From: Myxococcus stipitatus DSM 14675 | GTDB taxonomy: Bacteria; Myxococcota; Myxococcia; Myxococcales; Myxococcaceae | Reading direction: 5' to 3' | DNA: 64,000 bases | Assembly (NCBI RefSeq): GCF_000331735.1 | Contig: NC_020126.1 | Coordinates: 7,505,501-7,569,500, forward strand | Shown here: positions 1-8,481 of the stretch, in pieces | Layout of the letters: the number at the start of each line of letters is the position of its first letter | How positions within the stretch are numbered: position 1 is the first letter of the stretch | Notes under the pieces: generated by a model | Databases searched by the model: none | Seen by the model: the letters and a program-made list of their open reading frames with translations, nothing else | What the model was told of the DNA's origin: nothing | Position numbers and translations under genes: made by a program

Positions 1-1
1 C

Positions 2-220
2 AAGACCTGCGGTGGCCTGGCGCACGGCGGCTACGGCGGTGGTGGCGCGGGTAACGGCTGCTACGGCGGTGGCGGCGGCGGTGGCTACTCCGGCGGCGGT
101 GGAGGCCGCGTGGGTGGTGGCGGTGGCTCGCTGAACACCGGCACCCTGCCCAAGCAGGCCGAAGGCGAGTGCACGCCGAACGGCCACGGCTTCATCACCA
201 TCGAGCCCGTGGCCCCGTAG
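2..220 (+). CDS. C-terminal end of a glycine-rich protein (5' end outside window)
   Basis: Only the last 72 codons and the TAG stop are present. The reading frame gives an almost pure Gly/Tyr/Ser stretch (many GGGGG and YGG units) followed by a short closing segment containing ECTPNGHGFITIEPVAP. That layout (poly-glycine strands, then a Cys, then an N-GHG-[FY]-[IV]-TI ending) is what I know from the glycine-rich domain of the ALK/LTK type (Pfam Gly_rich family), which folds into polyglycine-II helices and is seen in secreted or surface proteins. The start, signal peptide and any other domain lie upstream of base 1, so the function is unknown. A strong terminator hairpin follows 7 bases after the stop, so this is the end of its transcript. 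Confidence 0.6.
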   Translation, partial: KTCGGLAHGGYGGGGAGNGCYGGGGGGGYSGGGGGRVGGGGGSLNTGTLPKQAEGECTPNGHGFITIEPVAP

Positions 221-227
221 CGCTTCA

Positions 228-270
228 CGAAGAGGGCCGTCCCTTCCGACCGAGGGGACGGCCTTCTTCG
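228..270 (+). terminator. Intrinsic-type terminator after the glycine-rich gene
   Basis: A near-perfect 16-bp inverted repeat: left arm 228-243 (cgaagagggccgtccc), right arm 255-270 (gggacggccttcttcg), one mismatch, 11-nt loop. The right arm is pyrimidine-rich but there is no long T run, as is common in high-GC genomes. Confidence 0.7.
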
Positions 271-610
271 CGCCGACCTCGGCGCATGCCCGGCTTGCAC
301 TCCGGAAGCGGGCTCGAGCTCGCGCGGGCGGCAAGGTCGTCGAGGAGAGCTCCAGCGTCCGGAGCCAGGGCCTCCGCGGAGGTCCAGGCACGTCCAGCAA
401 CACAGCCGCGCCGGCGAGTCCCGTCGGGACCTGGGCAGCGCCTCGCTGCCGCCGCCCTCCGTCCCACGCGAGCGCCTCTCCGCTTCCTGCGCCTCCCACT
501 CGGAGAACGGGCCGAGCACGTCCTCGGACCCGGAACGCGCGGAGTCACCCGCGAGCCCTGGGATTGCCCGGCCTCTTCACGCATGATGCCGCGCCACTTC
601 CGGAGTCCCC
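271..610. other. Non-coding gap between the first terminator and the hydrolase gene
   Basis: About 340 bases with no open frame that has plausible protein composition. Reading frames through it are arginine/proline-rich as expected from random high-GC DNA. It presumably carries the promoter of the following hydrolase gene, but I cannot point to a box. The only clear signal is the GGAG at 602-605 that serves as ribosome binding site for the GTG at 611. Confidence 0.4.
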
Positions 611-1717
611 GTGTCCACTCGCGTGATGAAACCCTCCCTGGTCTCCTGCTGGATGCTCGTGGGCTTCTTGCTCGCAAGCCCCGCGCAAGCGGTCCCCACT
701 CGTTCGGAGCACCGCGTCCCTGGCGTGCCTGGAGTCACCCTCTCCGTCCGCGAGGTTCGCGAGAAGGGCAAGCCCGCCGCGAGCCTCCCGCCCGTCATCC
801 TGCTGCACGGTGCGCGTGTCCCCGGCCGCGCGTCGTTCGACCTCCCTGTCGCCGGGGGCTCGCTCGCGGCGGACCTCGCGCTCGCGGGGCACACCGTCTT
901 CGTCATGGATGCACGCGGCTACGGTGGCTCCACGCGCCCCGCGGCCATGAGTGCCCCCGCCACGGGCCGCCCGCTCGTGAGCTCCCATGAGGTCGTCCAG
1001 GACGTGCACGCGGTGGTGACGTGGGTGAAGAAGCGCACGCGCCAGTCGCGCGTGGCCCTGCTGGGCTGGGCCACCGGTGGCCACTGGCTGGGCATGTACG
1101 CGAGCCTCCATCCCGAGGAGGTCAGCCACCTGGTCATCCTCAACGCGCTCTACGCCGGCGGCGCTCAGCACGCGATGCTGGGACGCGGGACGAACTTCGA
1201 GGACCCGAAGCGGCCGGGCCAGTTCAACGCCGAGGGCATGGAGGCCTGGCGCTGGAACACCGCGGCCTCGCTCCTGGGCGTCTGGGACCGCTCCATTCCG
1301 ATGGAGGACAAGTCGCAGTGGCGCTCACCGGAGGTCGCGGAGTCGATTCAGCGGGAGGCGCTCGCGAGCGACACGCAGTCAGGCTCACGCACGCCGCCCG
1401 CGTTCCGCGCGCCGTCGGGAGCGCTGGAGGACAGCTTCTACCTGGCCACGGGCCGGCAGCTCTGGGACGCGGCCTCCATCACCTCGCGCGTCCTCATCAT
1501 CCGCTCGGAGAAGGACTTCTGGAGCCGGCCCGAGGACGTCACGGTGCTGCAAGAGCACCTGGTGCATGCCGCGTCGGTGAAGGCCGTCGTGATTCCCGAG
1601 GCCACCCACTTCGTGCACCTGGACCGCCCGGAGCGAGGCCGGGACCTCTTCCTTCGCGAGGTCCTCGGCTTCTTCTCCCCGACGCAGGCAATGCCCGCGT
1701 CCGGGGCGGGGCAGTAG
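611..1717 (+). CDS. Secreted alpha/beta-hydrolase fold protein lacking the serine nucleophile
   Basis: A 368-aa protein. The GTG start at 611 has GGAG five bases upstream; an internal ATG at 626 would start directly at the signal peptide (LVSCWMLVGFLLASPAQA, cleavage after AQA). The alpha/beta-hydrolase core is clear: oxyanion HGARV strand, DARGYGGS, then the nucleophile elbow, and near the C-terminus the acid in IIRSEKDFW and the histidine in PEATHFVHLD. The elbow reads G-W-A-T-G (Ala at residue 154 from the GTG) instead of G-x-S-x-G, so the usual serine is replaced by alanine. Either the protein is a non-hydrolytic binder, or it uses another residue such as the adjacent Thr155. It is convergent with the M28 peptidase gene, 9 bases between stops. 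Substrate unknown. Confidence 0.75.
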   Translation: MSTRVMKPSLVSCWMLVGFLLASPAQAVPTRSEHRVPGVPGVTLSVREVREKGKPAASLPPVILLHGARVPGRASFDLPVAGGSLAADLALAGHTVFVMDARGYGGSTRPAAMSAPATGRPLVSSHEVVQDVHAVVTWVKKRTRQSRVALLGWATGGHWLGMYASLHPEEVSHLVILNALYAGGAQHAMLGRGTNFEDPKRPGQFNAEGMEAWRWNTAASLLGVWDRSIPMEDKSQWRSPEVAESIQREALASDTQSGSRTPPAFRAPSGALEDSFYLATGRQLWDAASITSRVLIIRSEKDFWSRPEDVTVLQEHLVHAASVKAVVIPEATHFVHLDRPERGRDLFLREVLGFFSPTQAMPASGAGQ

Positions 1718-1726
1718 CCCTCCAGC

Positions 1727-3340
1727 CTACGGCGTCCCCTTCGGAGCCACTTCCGCGGGCAGGGTCTCGAACCTGCGGAAGAAGCTGCTCTCCTTGTAGT
1801 GGGGACGCTCGGGCGCATTGCCCACGAGGAGCGAGAGGTCCGCGAGGAACTTGACGAACTTCGCGGCCGCCTCGCGGTCCACCGGCTGATGCACGTCATC
1901 CGCGGGCGCGTGGTAGTACTTCGTGTACCAGTCCTGCATCTGGCGCACCTGCGCGGAGCCCGCGATCGGGCTGAACTTGAAGGACAGGGCGGGCACCCCC
2001 TTGCGGACGAAGGCGTACTGGTCGCTGCGGATGAACAGCATGCGGTCGGGCTCGGGGTCCGGCACCAGCTTCACGCCATGGGAGGTGGCCACCTGCTGGA
2101 GCGGTCCCTCCAGGCTGGACTCGTCCTGGCCGTAGGCCACCATCTGCGTGAGCGGGAACAGCGGCATGAACATGTCCATGTTGAGGTTGGCGACGATGGA
2201 GGACAGCGGCACCGTCGGCCTCGCCGCGAAGTAGCGCGCCCCCAGCAGGCCCTTCTCCTCCGCCGTCACCAACAGGAAGATGATGGAGCGCTTCGGCTTC
2301 GCCGCCTGGAGTGCTCGCGCGACCTCCAGCACCGCCGCCACGCCCGTGGCGTTGTCCATGGCGCCATTGAAGATGGCATCCCCCTTCACCGGGACTCCGA
2401 CGCCGACATGATCCAGGTGCGCGGTGAGCACCACGTACTCCTTCGCGAGCGTGGCATCACTGCCGGGGAGCACCCCCACGACGTTCGGTGACTTCACCGG
2501 GGCGTGCGTCCGCTCGGACCGGGCCTCCAGTCGGGTGGGCATGTCGAAGTGCGGCAGCGGCTTGTTCGCGTTCGCCAGCGCCACCACGTCCTTGAAGGAG
2601 TACGGCGAGCCCGCGAACAGCTTCTCCGCGTGCTTGTTGTTGAAGACGACGCTGAGCTTCATGCCCTGGGTCTCGACCAGCACGGGGTCGGCGAAGTCCA
2701 TGGAGGGCTCGAAGCGGGCCCCGGCGATGCGCGACCAGGGCATCTCCTCGGTCTTCGGATTGAACAGCACCACGACGCCCACGACGCCCGCCTCGCGGAG
2801 CGCCTTGACCCGCTCCGCGGTGGCGCTGTGGTGGGCCCGGAGGGGCCCGGGGATGTGCGCGGGGCCGCCGTAGAGGAACACGGCCAGCTTGCCCTTGAGG
2901 TCCATGCCGGCGAAGTCGTCGTGCCCCGCCTCCGGAATCGAGAGGGCATTGCCCACGAACGCCAGGGGCGCATCCACCTGCCCGGCCTCCCCCAGGTGCT
3001 GCGAGATGAAGGCCTCCTTCCCGTTGGTCAACGGGATGCGCTTGCCGCCTCGCACCAGGGTCAGCTTCGCGCTGGAGTCCGCGAGCCGCTTCGAGACCAG
3101 CTCCACTTCCTGGAAGTAGCTGTCGCCCGCGCCCGGCTTGATGCCCATCGCCGCGAGTTGCTCGGCGACATAGTCCGCGGCCTTCTGGTAGCCCTCGCTG
3201 CCCGGCTCCCGCCCCGCCATCGAGTCATCCGCGAGCACGCGGACATGGCTCCACCAGCGCTCCGCCTCCTGCGAGGAGTCGGCGAACGCCACGGAGGGCA
3301 AGAGCAGCAGCAGGAGAAGCGGGGGCGTACGGCGTGACAT
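1727..3340 (-). CDS. M28-family zinc aminopeptidase, secreted, with PA domain
   Basis: A 537-aa protein from the ATG at 3340, chosen because AGGAG lies 7 bases upstream and it opens a signal peptide (TPPLLLLLLLPSVAFA); an in-frame ATG 36 bases earlier has no such support. After a substrate-cap/PA (protease-associated) region in residues of roughly 130-270, the M28 zinc ligands appear in order: H and D in TAHLDHVGVG, D in GAMDNATGVAAV, the catalytic/ligand EE in VTAEEKGLLGA, D in NLNMDMF, and the last His in YYHAPADD. Family members remove N-terminal amino acids from peptides outside the cytoplasm with two zinc ions. Likely role: nutrient scavenging from digested protein. No operon partner. 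Confidence 0.88.
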   Translation of the reverse strand: MSRRTPPLLLLLLLPSVAFADSSQEAERWWSHVRVLADDSMAGREPGSEGYQKAADYVAEQLAAMGIKPGAGDSYFQEVELVSKRLADSSAKLTLVRGGKRIPLTNGKEAFISQHLGEAGQVDAPLAFVGNALSIPEAGHDDFAGMDLKGKLAVFLYGGPAHIPGPLRAHHSATAERVKALREAGVVGVVVLFNPKTEEMPWSRIAGARFEPSMDFADPVLVETQGMKLSVVFNNKHAEKLFAGSPYSFKDVVALANANKPLPHFDMPTRLEARSERTHAPVKSPNVVGVLPGSDATLAKEYVVLTAHLDHVGVGVPVKGDAIFNGAMDNATGVAAVLEVARALQAAKPKRSIIFLLVTAEEKGLLGARYFAARPTVPLSSIVANLNMDMFMPLFPLTQMVAYGQDESSLEGPLQQVATSHGVKLVPDPEPDRMLFIRSDQYAFVRKGVPALSFKFSPIAGSAQVRQMQDWYTKYYHAPADDVHQPVDREAAAKFVKFLADLSLLVGNAPERPHYKESSFFRRFETLPAEVAPKGTP

Positions 3341-3459
3341 GGCGGGACTCCTGGAGGCGGGGCTGCCAGGAGACAACGCCCGACGGGCGCCACCATTTCC
3401 TCAAACCGTGAGGATGTCACGAGACGGCGCCGCGCGAGCACATCCCGTCCCGCGCGCGC

Positions 3460-4395
3460 TCACTCGGGCTTGGTCGGGAGGCTGAGGCTCCCCACGCAGG
3501 TCCACTGGGTGGGGTCGTTCTTCAGCATGTGCTCCAGCATGCGGGGGCTGCTGCGCGTGTGCCCGTCCATGGGGATGATGGGCGGAGAGCCTGGGACGAT
3601 GGCCGCCCCTTCGCCATAGGCCCGGATGACGAGCTGCGAGCAGAAGAAGTCTTTCTTGTCCTGTTCGCTGTAGGACTTCCCGTCGCCCGTCCAGAACTTG
3701 GCGGAGTCGGACGTGCCCTGTCCCTTGAAGACGGAGGCCATGGCTCCGCTCTTCGAGTACGCGCCATAGCCCGGCACCATGTTGTCCGTGCCCATGGCCG
3801 TGTGGTGCTCGGCCATGTCCACCGCGCGCCCCGCGACGTCCGGGTTGTTGAAGCGGTAGATTTGATAGGTGCAGCCCGTCTCCACGCGCGCCTTGGACAG
3901 ACCCGCCCCGGTCGCCTCGAGCAGGTGTCCGTTCCCCTTGTAGATGGCGGCGTGCACCGTCTCGCTGCTCCCCTCCGAGCCGCTCTTCGCCTGGAGCGCC
4001 TGTCCCAGCTTGATGCCCTTGTGGACGGCGTTCTGCACGCCGACCTTGAGCAACACGTCCCCTGGCTGCAGGTCGTCGATCCCCAGGGCACGCGGGCTGG
4101 AGGCGACCTGCGCCACGCTCGTCGTGGAGCCCACGGCGGACCGCGGTGAGTTGTAGAGAGGCGGTGCGCCAGGCCGAGGCGGCACGGGCGTCTGGGACTG
4201 CGTGGGCGTCAGGGGCGGCGAGGCCGTGGAGAACCCGGAGGTCTGGTGGGGAAGCGCCTGGGACGTCGTCGCCTGGACCTGGGTCGTCGCCTGCGTCTGG
4301 GTCGTGGCCTGCGTCTGGGTCGCTTCCTGCGACTGCTGCGATGCCTGGCTCGACTGTGTCCTGGGTGCACCGCCGCGAACTCGCATCTCTCCCAT
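3460..4395 (-). CDS. Permuted papain-like (YiiX/NlpC-type) hydrolase with Gln/Thr-rich N-terminal repeat
   Basis: A 311-aa product from the ATG at 4395, which has GGAGAGG a few bases upstream; the longer open frame lacks a site. Residues of about 10-110 are low-complexity (ATTQTQ-type hexapeptides, then Pro/Ser/Thr-rich). The catalytic part starts at IDDLQPGDVLL, with His in TVHAAIYKGNGHLLEA and, much later, Cys in DFFCSQLVIRAYGEG. This order (His before Cys) is that of the permuted papain-like YiiX/LRAT/NlpC group, which hydrolyse or transfer acyl/amide bonds. No signal peptide is obvious. Substrate unknown; it could act on lipids or peptides. The gene is alone, 64 bases beyond its stop no gene begins until the M28 start on the same strand. 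Confidence 0.7.
   Translation of the reverse strand: MGEMRVRGGAPRTQSSQASQQSQEATQTQATTQTQATTQVQATTSQALPHQTSGFSTASPPLTPTQSQTPVPPRPGAPPLYNSPRSAVGSTTSVAQVASSPRALGIDDLQPGDVLLKVGVQNAVHKGIKLGQALQAKSGSEGSSETVHAAIYKGNGHLLEATGAGLSKARVETGCTYQIYRFNNPDVAGRAVDMAEHHTAMGTDNMVPGYGAYSKSGAMASVFKGQGTSDSAKFWTGDGKSYSEQDKKDFFCSQLVIRAYGEGAAIVPGSPPIIPMDGHTRSSPRMLEHMLKNDPTQWTCVGSLSLPTKPE
4266..4337 (-). repeat. Four tandem 18-nt units inside the papain-like gene
   Basis: Units at 4266-4283, 4284-4301, 4302-4319 and 4320-4337 share the pattern tcgtcgcctgcgtctggg with a few changes. They encode hexapeptides of the ATTQTQ type on the minus strand. The copy number could vary between strains by slippage. Confidence 0.75.
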
Positions 4396-4569
4396 GAGAC
4401 CTCTCCCGTGCGGACTTGAGCCGCCAACCCTGGGGCGATGCGTCAGGAACCCGAAGGCCCTCCCAGCCACCACCACCCCGGTGGGCTCGGACGCTAGGGC
4501 ACGAGTCGCGCCCCGGGCAAGTGTCGCACACCCCGCACGTGCCTCCATGACCCAGGGCGGAGGCGGAGC

Positions 4570-5070
4570 TCAGCGCTTCATCGGATCCCCGTGCTTCTCG
4601 TTGAGCACCAGGGCCTGGCGCACCAACGCCGCGAGTGAAGCCGGCGGGCGCTGGCCCGACTGGAGCCGCAGGTACTTCATCCCGGTGCCCTCCCCTTCCA
4701 GGATGCCCTCCGCGTCCTTCATCTGCCCGCCGCGCCAGAAGCCGATCAACACATGCGCCTTGGCGGGCTTCACCAGCACGAAAGGCCCCGCGTGGTCCCA
4801 GATGGGATGGCCCCACTTCACATAGGTCGAGGCCTTGGGGGCCTCGGCGGCGAAGAGCGCGGCGAGCTCCCGCACGAGCGCCTGCTGCCACGACTCCAGC
4901 TTCCCGATGAACGCCTCCACCACCGCCCCTTGCGACACGGGGGCCGCCGCATTCTTCGTCGCCGCGACCTTCTTCGCCACGGGGGCCTTCTTCGTCGCGA
5001 CGGCCTTCTTCGCCGCGGGGGCCTTCTTCGTCGCCGTCTTCCGGGGTGCAGCCTTCTTCGCGGTCGCCAT
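4570..5070 (-). CDS. DUF1801 (YdhG-like) protein with a histone H1-like Lys/Ala tail
   Basis: A 166-aa protein in two parts. Residues 1-43 are Ala/Lys/Pro/Thr repeats (KKAPAAKKAVATKKAP and similar) like the basic C-terminal tails of histone H1 and bacterial H1-like proteins. Residues of about 50-160 are a DUF1801 domain: YVKWGHPIWDHAGPFVLV, then HVLIGFWRGGQ, then GTGMKYLRLQSG. DUF1801 is a small iron-chaperone/frataxin-like fold whose biochemical role in bacteria is poorly known. The tail should bind DNA or RNA electrostatically, so this may be a nucleoid-associated DUF1801. Upstream of the ATG there is a divergent gap before the CxxCH/Ig protein. Confidence 0.75.
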   Translation of the reverse strand: MATAKKAAPRKTATKKAPAAKKAVATKKAPVAKKVAATKNAAAPVSQGAVVEAFIGKLESWQQALVRELAALFAAEAPKASTYVKWGHPIWDHAGPFVLVKPAKAHVLIGFWRGGQMKDAEGILEGEGTGMKYLRLQSGQRPPASLAALVRQALVLNEKHGDPMKR

Positions 5071-5227
5071 GGGCCAGGTGCTCGCTCTCGTTGAAATCCG
5101 TTCGGTGCTTCAGACCGGCGACGAATAACGCCAGAGGCGATCGACACGCCGCTGAAAAATCCGCATCAACCAGCTCGCGCCGCGACGACGTAAGGGCGGG
5201 GACACCGGTGTCTCCGAGGCCACATCC

Positions 5228-7429
5228 ATGCGCCATCACCCACCCCGCTCCGCCGCCCCACCTCCACGTCCCTCCTCCTGGTCACGCACCGCCTCGCGGC
5301 TCGCCGGCGCCGGACTGCTCCTGGCGAGCCTGAACCCCGCCCTCGCGAGCGCCCCCCACTCGGAGCGCGGCGGACTCCAGACCTCGGCCCTGGCCGACCA
5401 GCCCTCCACCACGGCCGCGGTGCTCGACCCGCTCCGCTCGCTCGCCATCACCGACTTCCAGACCCTCTCCCTCATCAGCCTCCAGCGGGTGATGGACCAG
5501 CTCGCCCAGCAGGGCCCCACCCCGGGCTTCACCGGCGAGCAGCTCTTCCGCCAGCTCTGGGACACCCAGAACCCCGCGCCCGGCCAGCCCGACCTCCCCC
5601 ACGGCGCGCACTGCAGCGACAACGGAGGCACCCTCAACGGCGCGCCCTACACCTGCCGTCCCAATGAAGGCGCGGAAGCCATCCTGGGCCCCGAGTCCGT
5701 CATCGCCCGCTACAACCCCATCGGGCTCTTCAACCGCTTCGACCTCGCCCCACCGGACGGCGCCCACTGCGGCGAGTACCGCATCGTCTTCGCCCGCGGA
5801 TTGGGCTCCAGCAGGCGCAACATGGTCATCTTCGAAGCCGTCGTCCCCAACCCCCGCCCAGACCTGGGCCTGGAAGGCTGCCGTCCCATCGCACAGACCT
5901 GGGCCAGCCTCTCCACCCTCACCGACCCCGCGGCCCGCGGCGCCCTCGTGAAGTCCTTCTTCATGGATGCCACCGGCCCGGGCCAGCCCCCGGTCATCCA
6001 CGTCAATCACCTGGGCAACAACGCGCTGAGCGCGGGACAGATTCGAACCAACCAGTTCCTCCAAGGCCCGGGAGCCTCCTTTCCGTGGCTGCTCCGCGAG
6101 TTCAAGCTCCGGCAGCAGTGCCTCCCCGGCGGGGGCTGCCCGCTGCGCTTCGTGCCCGTCACCGTCAAGGCCAACCCGCGCGGCGACTTCTTCAACGTCC
6201 GCAACACCAGCCCGCTCGCGGTGAGCTTCCGGGCGCACTTCATCACCCAGGTGGCGAGCCTCGCGGTCAATGACATCAACCGCTTCAACTACGAGGTCCC
6301 CGACCTCTACAACGCGGCCCAGAGCGACTCGGAGGGAGTGCTCGCCTCGGACAACTACCTCAACGAGTTCCTCCTCGCGCCTCCCAACAACTCCTTCGCG
6401 CAGGCCATCACCACGGAGCTCCAGCGCATCGGCAGCACGCTGCGCCCCGAGCACCTCGTCGCCCGCGCCCAATCCCTGTCCTGCGCGGGGTGCCACAACC
6501 TCAGCAGCAACACGGACCTGGGTGGCCCCGTCAGCTTCTTCCCCGACCTGCGCTCCGCCTTCACCCACAACACGGAGCTGCCCGCGGACGGATTTCCGCC
6601 CGAGGACCCGCACTTCACGCTCTCGAATATGTTGCAGGACACCTTCCTCCCGTTCCGCCAGCAGCTCCTGGGGGCCTTCCTCGACACCCCCGCGCTCGGC
6701 GTGGTCCAGCATCACCTCGACTCGAGGATTCGCACGGTGGTCGCCGGGCAGCCCTTCACCGCCGAGGTGACGGTCAGCAACACGGGCGCCACGCTCTGGC
6801 GCCCGGGAAATGCCACGCGCGGCGTCTCGCTGGAGGGCGGGCAGGACCTGACGCTCGCCCCGGGCGACACCATCCTCCTGGGCCAGCGCAAGACCTTCAC
6901 CCTCACCCTCACGGCGCCCATGACGCCCGGAAACAAGACGTACCGGTGGCGCATGCACCTCGACGGCGTGCCGTTCGGCGACGAGCTGCGCCTCCCCGTG
7001 TTCGTGAAGATTCCCGCGTTCGGCGCGGAGCTCGTCTCGCAGAGCCCGGTGCCCGACACGGTCGCCAACGGCGAGTCCTTCCAGTTCTCCGTCCGCATGC
7101 GCAACCGAGGCACCACGACCTGGAGCCCGCAGATGCCCGTGGAGCTGGTCTCCCAGCACCCGACGGAGAATCACCTCTGGGGCGTGGCGCGAATCCCCCT
7201 GCAGCCGTCCCAGGTGGTCGCGCCAGGAGAGGAGGCCACCTTCACCTTCACCGCCGTGGCCCCGGACCTCACCGGGAGCTATCCGTTCGAATGGCGGCTC
7301 GCCCAGGGGACCTCGGTGTTCGGCCAGGGCACGACACCGCGCACCGTCGTCGTCAGTCCGCCCCTCACCTGTGACAGCTGCACGTGGGGGCTCGACTGCC
7401 CGCAGACGTGTCCGCCGCCCATCGAATAG
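5228..7429 (+). CDS. Secreted CxxCH-motif protein with two C-terminal NBR1-type Ig-like domains
   Basis: A 733-aa protein. The N-terminus is Arg/Pro-rich followed by a hydrophobic stretch (LAGAGLLLASLNPALASA), a plausible export signal. A conserved body of about 450 residues contains DPLRSLAITD, FRQLWDTQNPAPG, GLFNRFDLAPPDG, and a single c-type haem attachment motif in LSCAGCHNL. The C-terminal 210 residues hold two Ig-like domains of the kind found in NBR1 (short repeats with TVSNTGATLWRPGN and VRMRNRGTTTWSPQ; conserved Trp after TT/TL). A 595-aa paralogue with the same body but only one Ig-like domain lies at 28829-30616. I do not know the function: export, covalent haem and Ig modules suggest a periplasmic or surface redox or binding protein. 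A hairpin follows the stop. Confidence 0.75.
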   Translation: MRHHPPRSAAPPPRPSSWSRTASRLAGAGLLLASLNPALASAPHSERGGLQTSALADQPSTTAAVLDPLRSLAITDFQTLSLISLQRVMDQLAQQGPTPGFTGEQLFRQLWDTQNPAPGQPDLPHGAHCSDNGGTLNGAPYTCRPNEGAEAILGPESVIARYNPIGLFNRFDLAPPDGAHCGEYRIVFARGLGSSRRNMVIFEAVVPNPRPDLGLEGCRPIAQTWASLSTLTDPAARGALVKSFFMDATGPGQPPVIHVNHLGNNALSAGQIRTNQFLQGPGASFPWLLREFKLRQQCLPGGGCPLRFVPVTVKANPRGDFFNVRNTSPLAVSFRAHFITQVASLAVNDINRFNYEVPDLYNAAQSDSEGVLASDNYLNEFLLAPPNNSFAQAITTELQRIGSTLRPEHLVARAQSLSCAGCHNLSSNTDLGGPVSFFPDLRSAFTHNTELPADGFPPEDPHFTLSNMLQDTFLPFRQQLLGAFLDTPALGVVQHHLDSRIRTVVAGQPFTAEVTVSNTGATLWRPGNATRGVSLEGGQDLTLAPGDTILLGQRKTFTLTLTAPMTPGNKTYRWRMHLDGVPFGDELRLPVFVKIPAFGAELVSQSPVPDTVANGESFQFSVRMRNRGTTTWSPQMPVELVSQHPTENHLWGVARIPLQPSQVVAPGEEATFTFTAVAPDLTGSYPFEWRLAQGTSVFGQGTTPRTVVVSPPLTCDSCTWGLDCPQTCPPPIE

Positions 7430-7442
7430 CGGGAGTGCTCCG

Positions 7443-7468
7443 GGCCCGTCAGCCGAGGCAGACGGGCC
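7443..7468. terminator. Bidirectional terminator hairpin between convergent genes
   Basis: Perfect 8-bp stem, GGCCCGTC (7443-7450) with GACGGGCC (7461-7468), 10-nt loop, in the 48 bases between the CxxCH gene and the oppositely oriented SDR. No T run. Confidence 0.55.
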
Positions 7469-7477
7469 TGGCTCCAC

Positions 7478-8302
7478 TCAGAAGGAAGGCTCGACGGCGC
7501 GGGTGATGCCCAGCGTGTCCGCGTAGCTGTGCAGCCCCCGGATGTGATTGCCACCATCCACCGCGAGGGTATCGCCCGTCACCCAGGACGCCAGGTCGCT
7601 GCAGAGGAATGACACGACCTTCGCCACGTCCTCCGGCTCACCACAGGGCTTGCCCAGCGGCGTGTGCGAGAGGAACTCGCGCCCCATGGGCCCCTTGAGG
7701 AGGCCGGCCCCTTCCGCCAGCGGCGTGCGGATGGCGCCCGGCGCCACGACGTTCACCCGGATGTTGTGCCGTCCCAGCTCCGACGCCGCGACCTTCGAGA
7801 AGTTCGCCAGCGCCGCCTTCGAGGCGCAGTAGTGCGCGAGCCCGTCCGTCACCGCGGTCTGGTTCAGCGAGGAGATGTTGACGATGGAGCCCGGCTGCTT
7901 CGCGGCGACCAGCGCCTTCGCCAACATCTGGGTGAACAGGAAGGGCCCCTTGAGGTTGATGGCCATGACCTGGTCGAACTCCTCGACGGGCAATTCGAGG
8001 ACCGTGCGCAGCGTGGCCGTCCCGGCGTTGTTCACGAGGATGCCCGGGAGGCCGAACTCCCGCGTCGCCAGCTCGATGGCCCGCGCCACGTCCTCCGCCC
8101 GGACCACGTCTCCCGCGAAGGCCACGGCCCGCGTGCGCCCCTCCGCCGACTTGTTGAGCTCCGCGGCGGCCGACTCCACTTTCTCCCGCGTGCGCCCGAA
8201 GAGCAGCACGTTGGCGCCGTCCCGCATGAGCCGCGAGGCGATTCCCAATCCGATGCCCTGTCCCGCGCCCGTCACGATGGCACTGCTCGATACCAGCTTC
8301 AT
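7478..8302 (-). CDS. Short-chain dehydrogenase/reductase (classical SDR)
   Basis: A 274-aa NAD(P)-dependent oxidoreductase, start ATG at 8302 with CAGGAG 5 bases upstream; the longer frame has no site. Classical SDR features: cofactor loop VTGAGQGIGLG near residue 10, NNAGTAT, catalytic Ser in NISSLNQ, Tyr and Lys in YCASKAAL, and the substrate-side PGAIRTPLAEG. Arg after the beta2 strand (FGRTREK) suggests NADP preference. Substrate not predictable. It is divergent from the thiaminase-like gene. Confidence 0.85.
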   Translation of the reverse strand: MKLVSSSAIVTGAGQGIGLGIASRLMRDGANVLLFGRTREKVESAAAELNKSAEGRTRAVAFAGDVVRAEDVARAIELATREFGLPGILVNNAGTATLRTVLELPVEEFDQVMAINLKGPFLFTQMLAKALVAAKQPGSIVNISSLNQTAVTDGLAHYCASKAALANFSKVAASELGRHNIRVNVVAPGAIRTPLAEGAGLLKGPMGREFLSHTPLGKPCGEPEDVAKVVSFLCSDLASWVTGDTLAVDGGNHIRGLHSYADTLGITRAVEPSF

Positions 8303-8481
8303 GATGACTCCTGTTCCAGAGAGACGACTCGCAACCCAGGCGGCGGCATGTCCGCCTCGCGGCGCTGCTCGAACGAGCCTGCCGGGCACGCGGCCCAAAG
8401 ACAATCTCCCTCGAGAAAGAGCGGCAAACCCGCCCAGCCATCCCTAGAGTGCGAATCCTTTTTCCCGAGAAGGAACCCTTC

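Noticed and set aside
3401..5239. 612-aa minus-strand ORF spanning the papain-like and DUF1801 genes in another frame
   Set aside because: It runs through two recognised genes and their gap out of frame; product is low-complexity Gly/Arg/Asp.
5282..7477. Minus-strand ORF of 731 aa opposite the CxxCH/Ig gene
   Set aside because: Shadow with no domain; the plus strand has a conserved paralogue 21 kb away.
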